This document shows, one piece after another, positions 42,205 through 50,261 of a DNA stretch of 59,301 bases. Each line of letters begins with the position of its first letter. The first letter of the stretch is position 1. Under the pieces are notes generated by a model. The model made no database searches. It was not told the origin of the DNA and saw nothing but the letters and a program-made list of their open reading frames with translations. Where the stretch lies: positions 1 through 59,301 of the forward strand of contig NZ_CBYM010000017.1 in assembly GCF_000577815.1 (NCBI RefSeq), read 5' to 3'. The position numbers and the translations under genes were made by a program. Source of the DNA: Clostridium saudiense. Its GTDB lineage: Bacteria; Bacillota; Clostridia; Clostridiales; Clostridiaceae.

Positions 42205-42564
42205 GTGTTGTTGTTTTTTTGTTGAGCCTAAGACTACATATTGGAGTGAGTTGTAAAGGAAAATGGAATAAAAATTTTTGGCTGCTAACTGCAGATCCAG
42301 TTGGCCGACAAAAAATTTTATGGAATGGCTTTACAACTTGAACGGAAATATGATAGGCTGGTGCTTCAAAAAAACAATATAAAAAAAGAAGTCCCAAAGG
42401 ACTTCTTACCTATTTGGATGCACTCCATCGGGTACCCGCTTATAGTAAAAATAAGTTTAGTTATTCTTTGCTTTAGCTTGGTCGCTCGGTAGATGGAACA
42501 AGCTAAGGCAATAGAATATCTTAACTTATTGAAACGTTATAAGTGGGTGATGGGATTAGTGCCA
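42205..42564 (+). repeat. Leading-region hairpin element, copy 2 (long form)
   Basis: About 360 bases, more than 98% identical to copy 3 by eye. It contains the same long hairpin as copy 1 (apical stem GCTAACTG/CAGTTGGC), the minus-strand terminator stem, and a second folded module at ~42415-42564. In that module, on the plus strand, GCACT/AGTGC, CCATC/GATGG, CCCGCTTATA/TATAAGTGGG and TTGCTTTAGCTTG/CAAGCTAAGGCAA nest into a rod. Small open frames inside lack ribosome binding sites. It lies about 50 bases upstream of the radC start. Confidence 0.85.
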
Positions 42565-42602
42565 GGATATTTAAATCAAATAAAATAAAGTTGTTGCTCT
42601 TA

Positions 42603-42743
42603 TTATACTTTATATTCGCTTGAATCTTCACTTTTAATAATGAACTGCTTTTCATCATTCTCAATTTTATATTCAAATTTCTCCATATCATCTTTAATTT
42701 CTTCTTTAGTTGAATTTCTCATATCTTCATTTTTATTAATCAT
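42603..42743 (-). CDS. Small acidic 46-aa protein
   Basis: ATG at 42743 after GGAGGGAAATA, encoding 46 residues with many Glu, Asp and Lys (NSTKEEIKDDMEKFEYKIEN). It begins 24 bases after the stop of the Rep_3 gene, so it is the second gene of that operon. It is strongly charged and probably helical; no family is recognised. Confidence 0.6.
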   Translation of the reverse strand: MINKNEDMRNSTKEEIKDDMEKFEYKIENDEKQFIIKSEDSSEYKV

Positions 42744-42767
42744 AAATATTTCCCTCCATATTTTCAT

Positions 42768-43829
42768 TTAAAATTGTGATGTTAATGCTAATTCTTGTGT
42801 TAATAACTCTCCTGATACAATGTGATTGAATAATGCAAAATTACTTTTTCCTTTTTTATCTTGAATCATCACAAATCTATTATCTTTATTTAAAGTTTTA
42901 TCATAAGCTTTGTGGAATATATTTTTAACTATAGGACTATCAAAATTCATATCGCTATATTTCAATTCCAATCTTTCCAATAATGATTTATTTTCAACTT
43001 TTATATAATCTAACCATATTACACTTTCATCTATTTCTGATTTATTATATAACCTTAAATAGTTTCTAGGCTCATTATCTTTTACTGTAAATACTATTCT
43101 ATCTACAGATCTTCCCTTTTTAATTTTTTCTTTTATCTTTATTTCCATGATTCCTGTAGAATTTATTTCATCAATACTTCTCTTTAGTATATTGGTTTCA
43201 AAAGAATTAAATGTTTTATTTTTATCTCCTAACTGCAACATATCTCTTAATTCTTGAACTGAAAATTCAATATCTCTTTTTGCTCCAGTCCAACTTCTCA
43301 ATATTATGTAAAACCTTTGAGCATAAATACCTTTTAATCTATATATAACTTGTAAAGCATTTTGAGTATGACCTAATCCTAAGTCAAAAAGATATTTATA
43401 TAGTTTAGCTGGAACAACAACTTGATAATTTCCAGTTTCTTTTTCTATATAAAAGTGGCTTATTAATGAAGCTATCATCTTAGCCCTAACTCCATCTCGT
43501 GTAACTGTGTCAAATGTAATACTACAATTACTTAATGCTGAAAAGGTTTCTTTTAAGGAGTTTTCAGTTCTATCATTTTTTCGTTTAAAAATTTCGTTAA
43601 AATCTTCAGGAGTTAATTTACATATTAAAGTTTCTATCTCACATAGACTTTTCCATTTTAATATATCATCTTCACTAAGTTCAGTTTTCCTATTTTCAGC
43701 TATTATATATTCTTTATTATCTCTTTGTATTGCATACATCAACTTTAAAAATAAGTTATTCTCTTTTTCTCCTATTGAATATCTACCCCTAGCAATACTA
43801 TTAGGCGTTGCTAATATCTCATAAGACAT
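42768..43829 (-). CDS. Rep_3-family plasmid replication initiator
   Basis: A 353-residue initiator. The N-terminal domain begins IARGRYSIGEKENNLFLKLM. AQRFYIILRSWTGAKRDIEFSVQELRDMLQLG, then FETNILKRSIDEINSTGIMEI, are the winged-helix motifs of Rep_3/RepB-type proteins. These bind iterons to open the origin. Six iterons lie 96-235 bases upstream of its start codon. This is therefore the main replicon. It stands beside ParB/ParA, the common arrangement in theta-replicating plasmids. Confidence 0.93.
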   Translation of the reverse strand: MSYEILATPNSIARGRYSIGEKENNLFLKLMYAIQRDNKEYIIAENRKTELSEDDILKWKSLCEIETLICKLTPEDFNEIFKRKNDRTENSLKETFSALSNCSITFDTVTRDGVRAKMIASLISHFYIEKETGNYQVVVPAKLYKYLFDLGLGHTQNALQVIYRLKGIYAQRFYIILRSWTGAKRDIEFSVQELRDMLQLGDKNKTFNSFETNILKRSIDEINSTGIMEIKIKEKIKKGRSVDRIVFTVKDNEPRNYLRLYNKSEIDESVIWLDYIKVENKSLLERLELKYSDMNFDSPIVKNIFHKAYDKTLNKDNRFVMIQDKKGKSNFALFNHIVSGELLTQELALTSQF

Positions 43830-43924
43830 TTATTACACCTCTTTCTATTATTTTACTTATTAATATAATTATATATATACAACATCACATTTGCAATATT
43901 AATGTTGTGTTTTGTGTTTTAAGG

Positions 43925-44064
43925 TATCAATTTGATGTGGTATCAATTTGATGTGGTTTAAGTATCAATTTGATGTGGTATTATATTTTCCCAGTATCAA
44001 TTTGATGTGGTATTATATTGAGGGAGTATCAATTTGATGTGCTTTAAGTATCAATTTGAAGTGT
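43925..44064. other. Vegetative origin (oriV) with six iterons
   Basis: Six direct repeats of TATCAATTTGATGTGG: 43925, 43941, 43963, 43995, 44027 and 44049, the last two with one and two changes at the 3' end. The first two are back to back; the others are spaced by about one, one and a half, or two further helical turns. The neighbouring 43830-43924 is extremely AT-rich. This is the expected binding array of the Rep_3 initiator and probably also sets copy number and incompatibility. Confidence 0.93.
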
Positions 44065-44154
44065 TTTATCTTCCACAACTTACTAAAATAGCCATCTTTG
44101 AACACTCTAAATACTATACATAAATACTATACATAAATACTATAATCTTTAAAT

Positions 44155-44192
44155 TCTGATGAAAGGATAACCTTTCATCAGAATTTTTATTT
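44155..44192. terminator. Hairpin at the end of parB
   Basis: ATTCTGATGAAAGG pairs perfectly with CCTTTCATCAGAAT. The T run is on the plus-strand side, so it terminates best from the iteron side and perhaps also shields the origin from parB transcription. Confidence 0.75.
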
Positions 44193-45495
44193 ATTTTATT
44201 TCATCTTTCAAAGTTCTAAGAATTGAAGTAGCCATCATAGTTTTGTCAAGTTGTTCTAATATATCATCAGTTATAACAATTTTATTATCTTTCATTTTTC
44301 TATGTTGTTTAAGGATAGATACTAAACCTTGATATACGCTTTTTAAATCTGCTACTAATTTATAATTTTCTTTAAATTCATCAGATTTATCTTTATTCTC
44401 CTTAGACTTTGCTTTCATTTCTTCTAATTCTTTTCTATAACGTTCCTTTTCTTCTTTATTAGAATTAGCTTCATTTTTTATATTTTCAATTTCTGATAAA
44501 TATTTATTATCTAAATCTTTTTTAAGTTCTTCTCTTAATTGATTTTCAAGTTCCTTTATTTCTTCCTCCGATTTATTTTCACTTTTATCTAATTCACTTT
44601 TTAATCTTAAAACTTCATCACTTATAAGTTTCTTACTTCTAAGAGCTTCGTCTTTCTCATTTTCTATTCTTCTTATCTCAACTGATTTTTCATTTTCTAT
44701 TTTTCTTATTTCAACTAACTTTTCATTTTCTAACCTTTTAAGTTCATCAGCTTTTTCTTGTTCAAGTTTCTTTAGCTTTACTTTTAACTCTGTAGCTTCT
44801 TCCTTACTAATTTCAACTTTATTATTTATTATTTCTAAGATAACTTTTTGATTATCTTCACTTAAACTTGAAAATTCACTTGCATTAGCAATAGTTAAAT
44901 TACCATTTTCAAGTATTTCTTTTAACTCTGGAATAAGATTTTTATTTATTCTTTCATATCTTCCTACTTGTGTTGGAGATAATTTTAAATCATTAGCAAT
45001 TATTTCTCTTATCTTTCCTGGAACTTTCTCACCATTTTTCTTTTTAGTTTTATATAGTTCAGTAAGCCTTTTTACTTGTTCAAGCTTTTCTATTTCTGTT
45101 AACTCTCTAGTTTGAGCATTAGCTTGAATAAGAATTATTTCACTATCAATATCATTCGCTTCAATAACCTTACAAGGAACTAAAGCAAATATTTCGTTTC
45201 CTTGTTCAACTAATTGTGTAAGAGCAGTATATCTTCTTTCACCACTTATTAACTCATATTTTCCATTATCTAATTTTCTAACAACTAAATTATGATTTAA
45301 TCCATTCATCTTAATATCTTCTGCCAGTTCATCTACATTCACTATTTCATAGAAATTTTTCTTATTTCTTTCAATATCTTTTATATCTATATATTGAACA
45401 TTGAAGTTATTTTTAGCTTCAATTTCATTAGCTTTCTTAACATTTTGTGATACACTATTTAACATTCCTTGGCTTATTGAAAATTTCTTACTCAT
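44191..45495 (-). CDS. parB: ParB/Spo0J-type partition protein with long coiled coil
   Basis: A 434-residue protein. The ParB nuclease-like fold is at ~45-150 (YELISGERRYTALTQLVEQG; LIQANAQTRELTEIEKLEQV), the HTH at ~165-200 (IIANDLKLSPTQVGRYERI), then a coiled coil of more than 130 residues with Glu/Lys heptads, and a C-terminal dimerisation part. ParB marks the plasmid centromere and stimulates ParA. The extended coiled coil is larger than in chromosomal Spo0J. No perfect parS was recognised near it. Confidence 0.93.
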   Translation of the reverse strand: MSKKFSISQGMLNSVSQNVKKANEIEAKNNFNVQYIDIKDIERNKKNFYEIVNVDELAEDIKMNGLNHNLVVRKLDNGKYELISGERRYTALTQLVEQGNEIFALVPCKVIEANDIDSEIILIQANAQTRELTEIEKLEQVKRLTELYKTKKKNGEKVPGKIREIIANDLKLSPTQVGRYERINKNLIPELKEILENGNLTIANASEFSSLSEDNQKVILEIINNKVEISKEEATELKVKLKKLEQEKADELKRLENEKLVEIRKIENEKSVEIRRIENEKDEALRSKKLISDEVLRLKSELDKSENKSEEEIKELENQLREELKKDLDNKYLSEIENIKNEANSNKEEKERYRKELEEMKAKSKENKDKSDEFKENYKLVADLKSVYQGLVSILKQHRKMKDNKIVITDDILEQLDKTMMATSILRTLKDEIK

Positions 45496-45533
45496 ATCTA
45501 TAACAACCTTTCTTTATTTAACTATTTTTTATT

Positions 45534-45556
45534 GGGGGTGTCCCCGAGGGACACCT
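45534..45556. repeat. GTGTCC-type palindrome between parA and parB
   Basis: GGTGTCCCCGAGGGACACC, a perfect stem inside the parAB operon. It lacks a U run on the minus (transcribed) strand, so it is unlikely to be a simple terminator there. Confidence 0.75.
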
Positions 45557-45562
45557 ACATTT

Positions 45563-46315
45563 TTAAAATACTTCTTTACATAAATCTCTATAATTTATAC
45601 TTGCCCTAGCTTTCTTATTACCAAATACTACAGGACATTCATCAAATGTACTTTCTATTACTTTTACATTTTGCTTTATTGTAGTATTAAACATCTTATT
45701 ACCTAATAAATTTTTAAGTTCCTTCTTTATAAGCTTATTTACTGTTGTTGCACTATCCATTGTTATAAAACAACCTTTAAAATTAAGATTAGGGTTAAAT
45801 TCATCTTTCATATCTTCAATACTTTCAAGTAAATATTCAAGTCCATCAAGAGCGAATTTGTCTATTTTTATTGGGACAAAAACTTCATCACTAGCACATA
45901 AAGCATTAGTAGTAATCATATTTAAACTAGGAGGACAATCTATTAAACAATAATCATATTCATTATTTAGATTTTTAAGAGCCTTTGATAATCTATTTTG
46001 TTGACTTCTTGTATTATCAATAAGAATATTTCTATCAGCAAAAGTTAAATTTATATTAGCGGGTAAAATATCTATATTCTCAAAATCTGTTTTCTTTATT
46101 ACCTTATGTATATCTAAATGTTTATCTAATAAAACATCTGATACAGTTAAATCGTCCATACTATAGGCTTTAAATAGCTTTGTAAGGTTACTTTGAGGGT
46201 CTAGGTCTACCAATAATACCTTTTTACCTTCTTGGCTTAAACAAGCCCCTAAATTAGCTGTAGAAGTTGTTTTTGCAACTCCACCTTTTATATTAAAAAT
46301 TGATACTTTTTTCAT
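45563..46315 (-). CDS. parA: ParA-family partition ATPase
   Basis: A 250-residue Walker-type ATPase. The deviant Walker A is KGGVAKTTSTANL. DLDPQSNLT and YDYCLIDCPPSLNMIT are the further conserved boxes. The ATG at 46315, after GGAGG, is used rather than 46330. With ParB downstream it forms a type Ib-sized ParAB system without a regulatory N-terminal HTH. The plasmid thus has both ParA- and ParM-based segregation. Confidence 0.95.
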   Translation of the reverse strand: MKKVSIFNIKGGVAKTTSTANLGACLSQEGKKVLLVDLDPQSNLTKLFKAYSMDDLTVSDVLLDKHLDIHKVIKKTDFENIDILPANINLTFADRNILIDNTRSQQNRLSKALKNLNNEYDYCLIDCPPSLNMITTNALCASDEVFVPIKIDKFALDGLEYLLESIEDMKDEFNPNLNFKGCFITMDSATTVNKLIKKELKNLLGNKMFNTTIKQNVKVIESTFDECPVVFGNKKARASINYRDLCKEVF

Positions 46316-46376
46316 AATTAATTCCTCCATTTTCTAATTAATATTTATTTAAAATCTCATTATATTTGTTATTGGT

Positions 46377-46400
46377 AGGTGTCCTTTGGGGACACCTTTT
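46377..46400. repeat. GTGTCC-type palindrome upstream of parA
   Basis: AGGTGTCCTTTGGGGACACCT, between the 31-aa membrane protein and parA. The T run is on the plus side only. Confidence 0.7.
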
Positions 46401-46403
46401 GGC

Positions 46404-46499
46404 TTATCTAAAAATTAGAACAAATGATGTTGCTAGGGTAACTAGTAGGTTTAATATAACTATTATTATTGAAGCAATATTTAATTTTTTTTCTGTCAT
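46404..46499 (-). CDS. 31-aa single-helix membrane protein
   Basis: ATG at 46499 after AAGGAGGTATCAAT encodes TEKKLNIASIIIVILNLLVT then LATSFVLIFR: a short charged start and one hydrophobic helix. Together with the next small gene (46586-46705), which has the same plan and similar core (ILLTALLNLVIAIINLI), it may be a duplicated family. Size, topology and plasmid location resemble type I toxins, but no antisense RNA could be identified with confidence. Confidence 0.6.
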   Translation of the reverse strand: MTEKKLNIASIIIVILNLLVTLATSFVLIFR

Positions 46500-46585
46500 T
46501 TTTATTGATACCTCCTTAATAATTTGTTATCATTAAAGAAGAATGATTTTGGAACAGGAGGGGGGTAAACCCTCCCTTGACTAGC

Positions 46586-46705
46586 CTACTTGCTAAGTAG
46601 TGAGATTAGATTAATAATTGCAATAACTAAATTGAGCAATGCAGTTAAAAGAATTATTAATTTGTCAGTTCCGATTTTGTTCTTCTTTTTTTTCTTTTTT
46701 TTCAC
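46586..46705 (-). CDS. 39-aa small membrane protein with polylysine start
   Basis: GTG at 46705 after GGGGGTGATTTG. The product begins with seven lysines (KKKKKKKNKIGTDK) and continues LIILLTALLNLVIAIINLIS to LLSK. A basic cytosolic end plus one hydrophobic helix is the plan of Fst/TxpA-like and other small clostridial membrane peptides. The gene lies between two larger leading-region genes with an own ribosome binding site. A toxin role is speculative. Confidence 0.6.
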   Translation of the reverse strand: MKKKKKKKNKIGTDKLIILLTALLNLVIAIINLISLLSK

Positions 46706-46732
46706 CAAATCACCCCCTTTCAATAAATGAAA

Positions 46733-46951
46733 CTATCTTTTGAAAACTTGTATATATCTAACTTTACGAGGTACTTCTTTACCTTTGATAGATACTAAAT
46801 CTTCATGCCCTTGGGAAACATATAAAATCTTAAAATCTTTTAATTCTTCAATATCTTTAATTTTCATATCCCCAAAAAGGTCAACTCTCATTTTTGATTT
46901 ATCAGCTATCTCTTTATCAGTAGCAGATAAGAAAATTTTGTATTGGCACAT
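46733..46951 (-). CDS. Hypothetical 72-aa protein
   Basis: A 72-residue protein not recognised. It begins CQYKIFLSATDKEIADKSKM and continues with beta-like segments (FKILYVSQGHEDLVSI, VRYIQVFKR), so a small mixed fold is likely. AGGAGTTG precedes the ATG. Hairpin element copy 3 begins about 50 bases upstream, so it is the first gene behind that element. Confidence 0.65.
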   Translation of the reverse strand: MCQYKIFLSATDKEIADKSKMRVDLFGDMKIKDIEELKDFKILYVSQGHEDLVSIKGKEVPRKVRYIQVFKR

Positions 46952-46999
46952 ACTATCAACTCCTAAAATATAAACTTTAAATTAGCACTCCTACCGTCG

Positions 47000-47358
47000 T
47001 GTTGTTGTTTTTTTGTTGAGCCTAAGACTACATATTGGAGTGAGTTGTAAAGGAAAATGGAATAAAAATTTTTGACTGCTAACTGCAGATCCAGTTGGCC
47101 GACAAAAAATTTTATGGAATGGCTTTACAACTTGAACGGAAATATGATAGGCTAGTGCTTCAAAAAAACAAGATAAAAAAAGAAGTCCCTAAGGACTTCT
47201 TACCTATTTGGATGCACTCCATCGGGTACCCGCTTATAGTAAAAATAAGTTTAGTTATTCTTTGCTTTAGCTTGGTCGCTCGGTAGATGGAACAAGCTAA
47301 GGCAATAGAATATCTTAACTTATTGAAACGTTATAAGTGGGTGATGGGATTAGTGCCA
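47000..47358 (+). repeat. Leading-region hairpin element, copy 3 (long form)
   Basis: About 359 bases, near-identical to copy 2, with few substitutions (for example GACTGC for GGCTGC and TAGGCTAGTG for TAGGCTGGTG). Terminator stem at ~47183-47204 and second folded module at ~47210-47358. It separates the 47391-49255 gene group from the gene at 46733-46951. The two flanks show no target duplication that I can see. Confidence 0.85.
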
Positions 47359-47390
47359 ATTTGTTTATTATTTTTGAATTGTTACCTATG

Positions 47391-47534
47391 TTAATTTTCT
47401 TTATTTTTATACTCTTCACGACATTTATTAGTACAAAAATAGCCTTCGTCATAAAAATATGTTAATTTACCACAATTTAAACACTTTCCTTTTTTATCTT
47501 TAAACTCTGGAATTCTAATTTTATCTGTATCCAT
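47391..47534 (-). CDS. 47-aa zinc-ribbon protein
   Basis: ATG at 47534 after AGGAGGAACT. The product has CLNCGKLTYFYDEGYFC followed by TNKCREEYKN: a C-x2-C...C-x3-C arrangement typical of a small treble-clef or zinc-ribbon finger. It lies between hairpin copy 3 and the 47574-47870 gene. Such mini-fingers occur as DNA- or RNA-binding adaptors; its target is unknown. Confidence 0.75.
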   Translation of the reverse strand: MDTDKIRIPEFKDKKGKCLNCGKLTYFYDEGYFCTNKCREEYKNKEN

Positions 47535-47573
47535 AAAAATAGTTCCTCCTAAGAATATTTTTTAAATTATGCA

Positions 47574-47870
47574 TTAAACTTTTCTTACTGTTATCGTATA
47601 ACTGTTATCATAATGTATCTTTTCAAACTTTATTACTTCATATTCCACTCTTTCATAATTACAATCACTTGCATTACCTTCATATAATGTTTTGTTACCT
47701 AATTCTATAATAGTTATTTGTTTGCCTTGAAGTAGCAATATTAAATAATATAAATCTAATCCATTAATAATCATTGGCATTTTCCCTGAAAAAGTTGAAC
47801 CTATTATTAAATTTTCAGTATCTATAATTGATTGGTTACTATTCTCTATTTTATTTTTTTTCTTAAACAT
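47574..47870 (-). CDS. Hypothetical 98-aa protein
   Basis: A 98-residue protein with a charged start (FKKKNKIENSNQ) and a beta-rich body (LIIGSTFSGKMPMIINGLDL; QITIIELGNKTLYEG; DNSYTITVRKV). No family is recognised. It lies 10 bases downstream of the DUF3970-like gene and appears to be in one operon with the exonuclease. Confidence 0.6.
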   Translation of the reverse strand: MFKKKNKIENSNQSIIDTENLIIGSTFSGKMPMIINGLDLYYLILLLQGKQITIIELGNKTLYEGNASDCNYERVEYEVIKFEKIHYDNSYTITVRKV

Positions 47871-47880
47871 TTTTCCCCCT

Positions 47881-48057
47881 TTATTTATTAGATATTTTCT
47901 CTATTATATTTGCATCAATATAAACATTAGAATATTGGCTATTTCCACGCCCTTTATATTCTCTACTTATATTTAAAACTTCAAAACTCCCTTTAATTTT
48001 TTCTATAGCAATATCTTTTTCTTCATCATCAGCATAAGTTAATCTAATTTTAATCAT
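47881..48057 (-). CDS. DUF3970-like small protein
   Basis: A 58-residue protein from the ATG at 48057 (AGGGAGG upstream). IKIRLTYADDEEKDIAIEKI, then ISREYKGRGNSQYSNVYID, fit the DUF3970 (YvzF-like) pattern K-x-R-L-T-Y-A-D ... S-x-x-Y-x-x-R-G-x-S. Function unknown; common in Firmicutes and their plasmids. It overlaps the end of the exonuclease gene by eight bases. Confidence 0.7.
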   Translation of the reverse strand: MIKIRLTYADDEEKDIAIEKIKGSFEVLNISREYKGRGNSQYSNVYIDANIIEKISNK

Positions 48058-49255
48058 CTTTATTACCTCCCTTAACATTTCTATAATACAAAGCACAATA
48101 ACCATTTCTTACCCTAAGAAAAGCATAAATTTCTTCACCTTCACGAACTGGCTTCTTAATTTCTTTACATCTAGTTTGAGATAATAAAACATCTTTAAAT
48201 GCCCTATATTCACTTGGCTGGATCATTGGCTTTTTAGTAGTTCTGCAATATTCAGCAGTATAAAAACCATAGCTATTAAAAACTGGTACTTTCTTTTTTT
48301 CCTTCAATACTAGACCTAGTTTTTCCTTCATCTTATTTATTTTTTTCTCTAATTTAACAACCTTCTCATTTGCTTCTGTATATAACTTATAATTTTCATA
48401 TCTAGCATTTCTTAATTTCTTAGTTTCTTCTTCTAATTCAGAGTTTTGTTTCTTTAATTTTTCTACTTCTTTTTGTAGTAAATCATAATCACCTTGTAAA
48501 AAACTATCAACATAAATAGATAAATATCTAGGGGTAGTATAGCTTACTTCATGTATTTTACAATCTAATAGCTCATTGTATTTAACATCTTCATAAGCTT
48601 TAATTTCACCGTAAAAATACCAATTTTTACGTTTTGCTCCTATTGGATAGATATGTAACGTAATAGATTTATTATTAACTTTTATCCATGATTCATCTAA
48701 AAATTCTTTAACTGTTTTTCCGACATATTCTTTTCCATCATATCTATCTTCTTTATTTATTACCTTGTTATAACAGTATAAAGTTGCTTTGCAATCTTCT
48801 AAACTATTGTGAGCATTATCTAAATAATAACCATAATATAAGCAACAATCATCTAAAGACTTCCAAGTATAGTTACCATAATACTCATTCCATTGCCCAT
48901 AGACTTCTGCAAATTCATACATCAAATCATAAATGTTAGTATTAAACTCAACTCCATACTTCTTTAAAAAACCTACTTCAAAATCTGCATTATAAATAAT
49001 AATTTCAGCAGCATTAGTTAATATATCAGTTAAAATTTCTACATAATCTTCAAAAGGCTTTTTATCAAAAACCATAGCTGGACTAATTTTATGTATTGCT
49101 TCTGCTTCTTCCCAGGTGCTAATACTTTTAGGCTTACAATACTCATTTATTAAAACATTTCCGTCCTGATCTATGGCACTTACTTGTAATATTTCATCAT
49201 ATTTAGAACTTAAACCAGTAGTTTCAAAATCTAAAACGACTTTTTCATACTTCAT
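48050..49255 (-). CDS. DEDD-family 3'-5' exonuclease with coiled coil
   Basis: A 401-residue protein. The exonuclease domain (~1-175) has VLDFETTGL with the first two acidic residues, IYNADFEVGFL with the third, and HNSLEDCKATLYCY with His and the last Asp, as in DNA polymerase III epsilon. A middle beta domain (~190-265) and a coiled coil (~270-320) follow, then a C-terminal domain. It could process single strands during establishment or recombination of incoming DNA. Confidence 0.9.
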   Translation of the reverse strand: MKYEKVVLDFETTGLSSKYDEILQVSAIDQDGNVLINEYCKPKSISTWEEAEAIHKISPAMVFDKKPFEDYVEILTDILTNAAEIIIYNADFEVGFLKKYGVEFNTNIYDLMYEFAEVYGQWNEYYGNYTWKSLDDCCLYYGYYLDNAHNSLEDCKATLYCYNKVINKEDRYDGKEYVGKTVKEFLDESWIKVNNKSITLHIYPIGAKRKNWYFYGEIKAYEDVKYNELLDCKIHEVSYTTPRYLSIYVDSFLQGDYDLLQKEVEKLKKQNSELEEETKKLRNARYENYKLYTEANEKVVKLEKKINKMKEKLGLVLKEKKKVPVFNSYGFYTAEYCRTTKKPMIQPSEYRAFKDVLLSQTRCKEIKKPVREGEEIYAFLRVRNGYCALYYRNVKGGNKDD

Positions 49256-49286
49256 TATAAATTCCTCACCCCTTTAAATTTGACAT

Positions 49287-50231
49287 CTATTTTAATTTTT
49301 TAGATTGTTTATTCTCTTTAATTAAAGTTTTTATTTCTAAATCTTTAGAAGATATTACATTATTTAATGATTTCAATTCAGATTCTTTTAATTCAATATC
49401 TTTTTCTAAAGATACTATATTATTATTAAGTTTAGATACTTCATTTTCAAATTCAGCTTTTAACTTATCTATCTTTAATTGATTTATTGTAGCTTCATTA
49501 TCTTTAATAGCTTCAATTTCAGTTTTCTTTATAGAATTAAAAGTGTTAATAGTTCCTTGTAGCATTTCAACATTAACTTGTAAACTTGCATTTTTCCCTT
49601 CTAAAATTACTTTCTGCTCTTTTATCAACGCTATTTCTTTTTCCATATTATCAATAGTCTTAGAACTATTGATAATTTCCTTATTTTTATCTTGTATAAT
49701 CTTATCCTTTTCTTTTATATCATTATTTAATTCAATTACAGTTTTATTAAGGTTTTCTATTTTTGAATCCAGTTCACCTTTTACTGTATTAAATCCAGTA
49801 ACAATAGCATTAGAATTTTTTAGCTGCTCTTCGAGATCTTTATTTTTTAATTCTAATTCCTTAACCCTATTAGCTAATTCAATATTAGCTAATTCAATCT
49901 TTTTATCTGAAGCTTCTTTAATATTTTCAACTTCTCTATTTTTAGACATAAGTTCAAGTTGAGCCTTATTAACAATTTTTTCAATAGCTTTTACCAATGT
50001 TGCTGAAGCTCCACTAATAGATTGCAACTCAACACTACAATCTAATGCTTGTAGTTTTAATGCATCTTTAGAGTTCCTGGTAAACTCCCAAAACATTCTT
50101 TCAAATAATTTAGTTTGAGATATTCCTTCTTTCTCAACAAGTTCTCTAAATTTTATATCAATATAATCATCAGGTCTAATTCCTAATGGTGCTTTTTGTT
50201 TCTTTTTTTCTTTTATATTTTCTTCTTTCAT
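49287..50231 (-). CDS. KfrA-like coiled-coil DNA-binding protein
   Basis: A protein of about 314 residues. The N terminus (~10-70: APLGIRPDDYIDIKFRELVE, then SQTKLFERMFWEF) looks like a small helical DNA-binding domain. Nearly all the rest (~85-314) is Lys/Glu/Leu/Ile heptads, a very long coiled coil. This is the KfrA plan, a plasmid protein that supports partition and represses itself. The upstream region is packed with TATACTA/TAGTATA repeats, which fits autoregulation. The ATG at 50231 is seven bases after GGAGG. Confidence 0.75.
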   Translation of the reverse strand: MKEENIKEKKKQKAPLGIRPDDYIDIKFRELVEKEGISQTKLFERMFWEFTRNSKDALKLQALDCSVELQSISGASATLVKAIEKIVNKAQLELMSKNREVENIKEASDKKIELANIELANRVKELELKNKDLEEQLKNSNAIVTGFNTVKGELDSKIENLNKTVIELNNDIKEKDKIIQDKNKEIINSSKTIDNMEKEIALIKEQKVILEGKNASLQVNVEMLQGTINTFNSIKKTEIEAIKDNEATINQLKIDKLKAEFENEVSKLNNNIVSLEKDIELKESELKSLNNVISSKDLEIKTLIKENKQSKKLK

Positions 50232-50261
50232 CATAAATCCTCCAACATTTTTATCTATACT

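Noticed and set aside
42301..42492. A 63-codon plus-strand frame, also at 47095-47286, with near-identical translation in both hairpin copies
   Set aside because: It lies wholly inside the folded element, has no ribosome binding site, and its conservation follows from near-identical DNA. Copy 1 does not preserve it past the terminator stem.
42415..42564. Second module of the element as a plasmid copy of 6S RNA
   Set aside because: The rod shape with internal loops is similar, but no promoter or terminator places it as an independent RNA and no 6S sequence signature was recognised.
41076..47358. Hairpin elements as insertion sequences or MITEs
   Set aside because: No target-site duplications or transposase are seen, copies sit at a fixed position before genes in one orientation, and compensatory changes preserve folding. 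A mobile origin is not excluded but is less likely.
41076..47358. Hairpin elements as riboswitches or 5'-UTR leaders of the downstream genes
   Set aside because: Wobble pairs and the GGA motif favour folding of the plus strand, whereas the mRNA of these genes is minus-strand sequence; a terminator also precedes the long hairpin.
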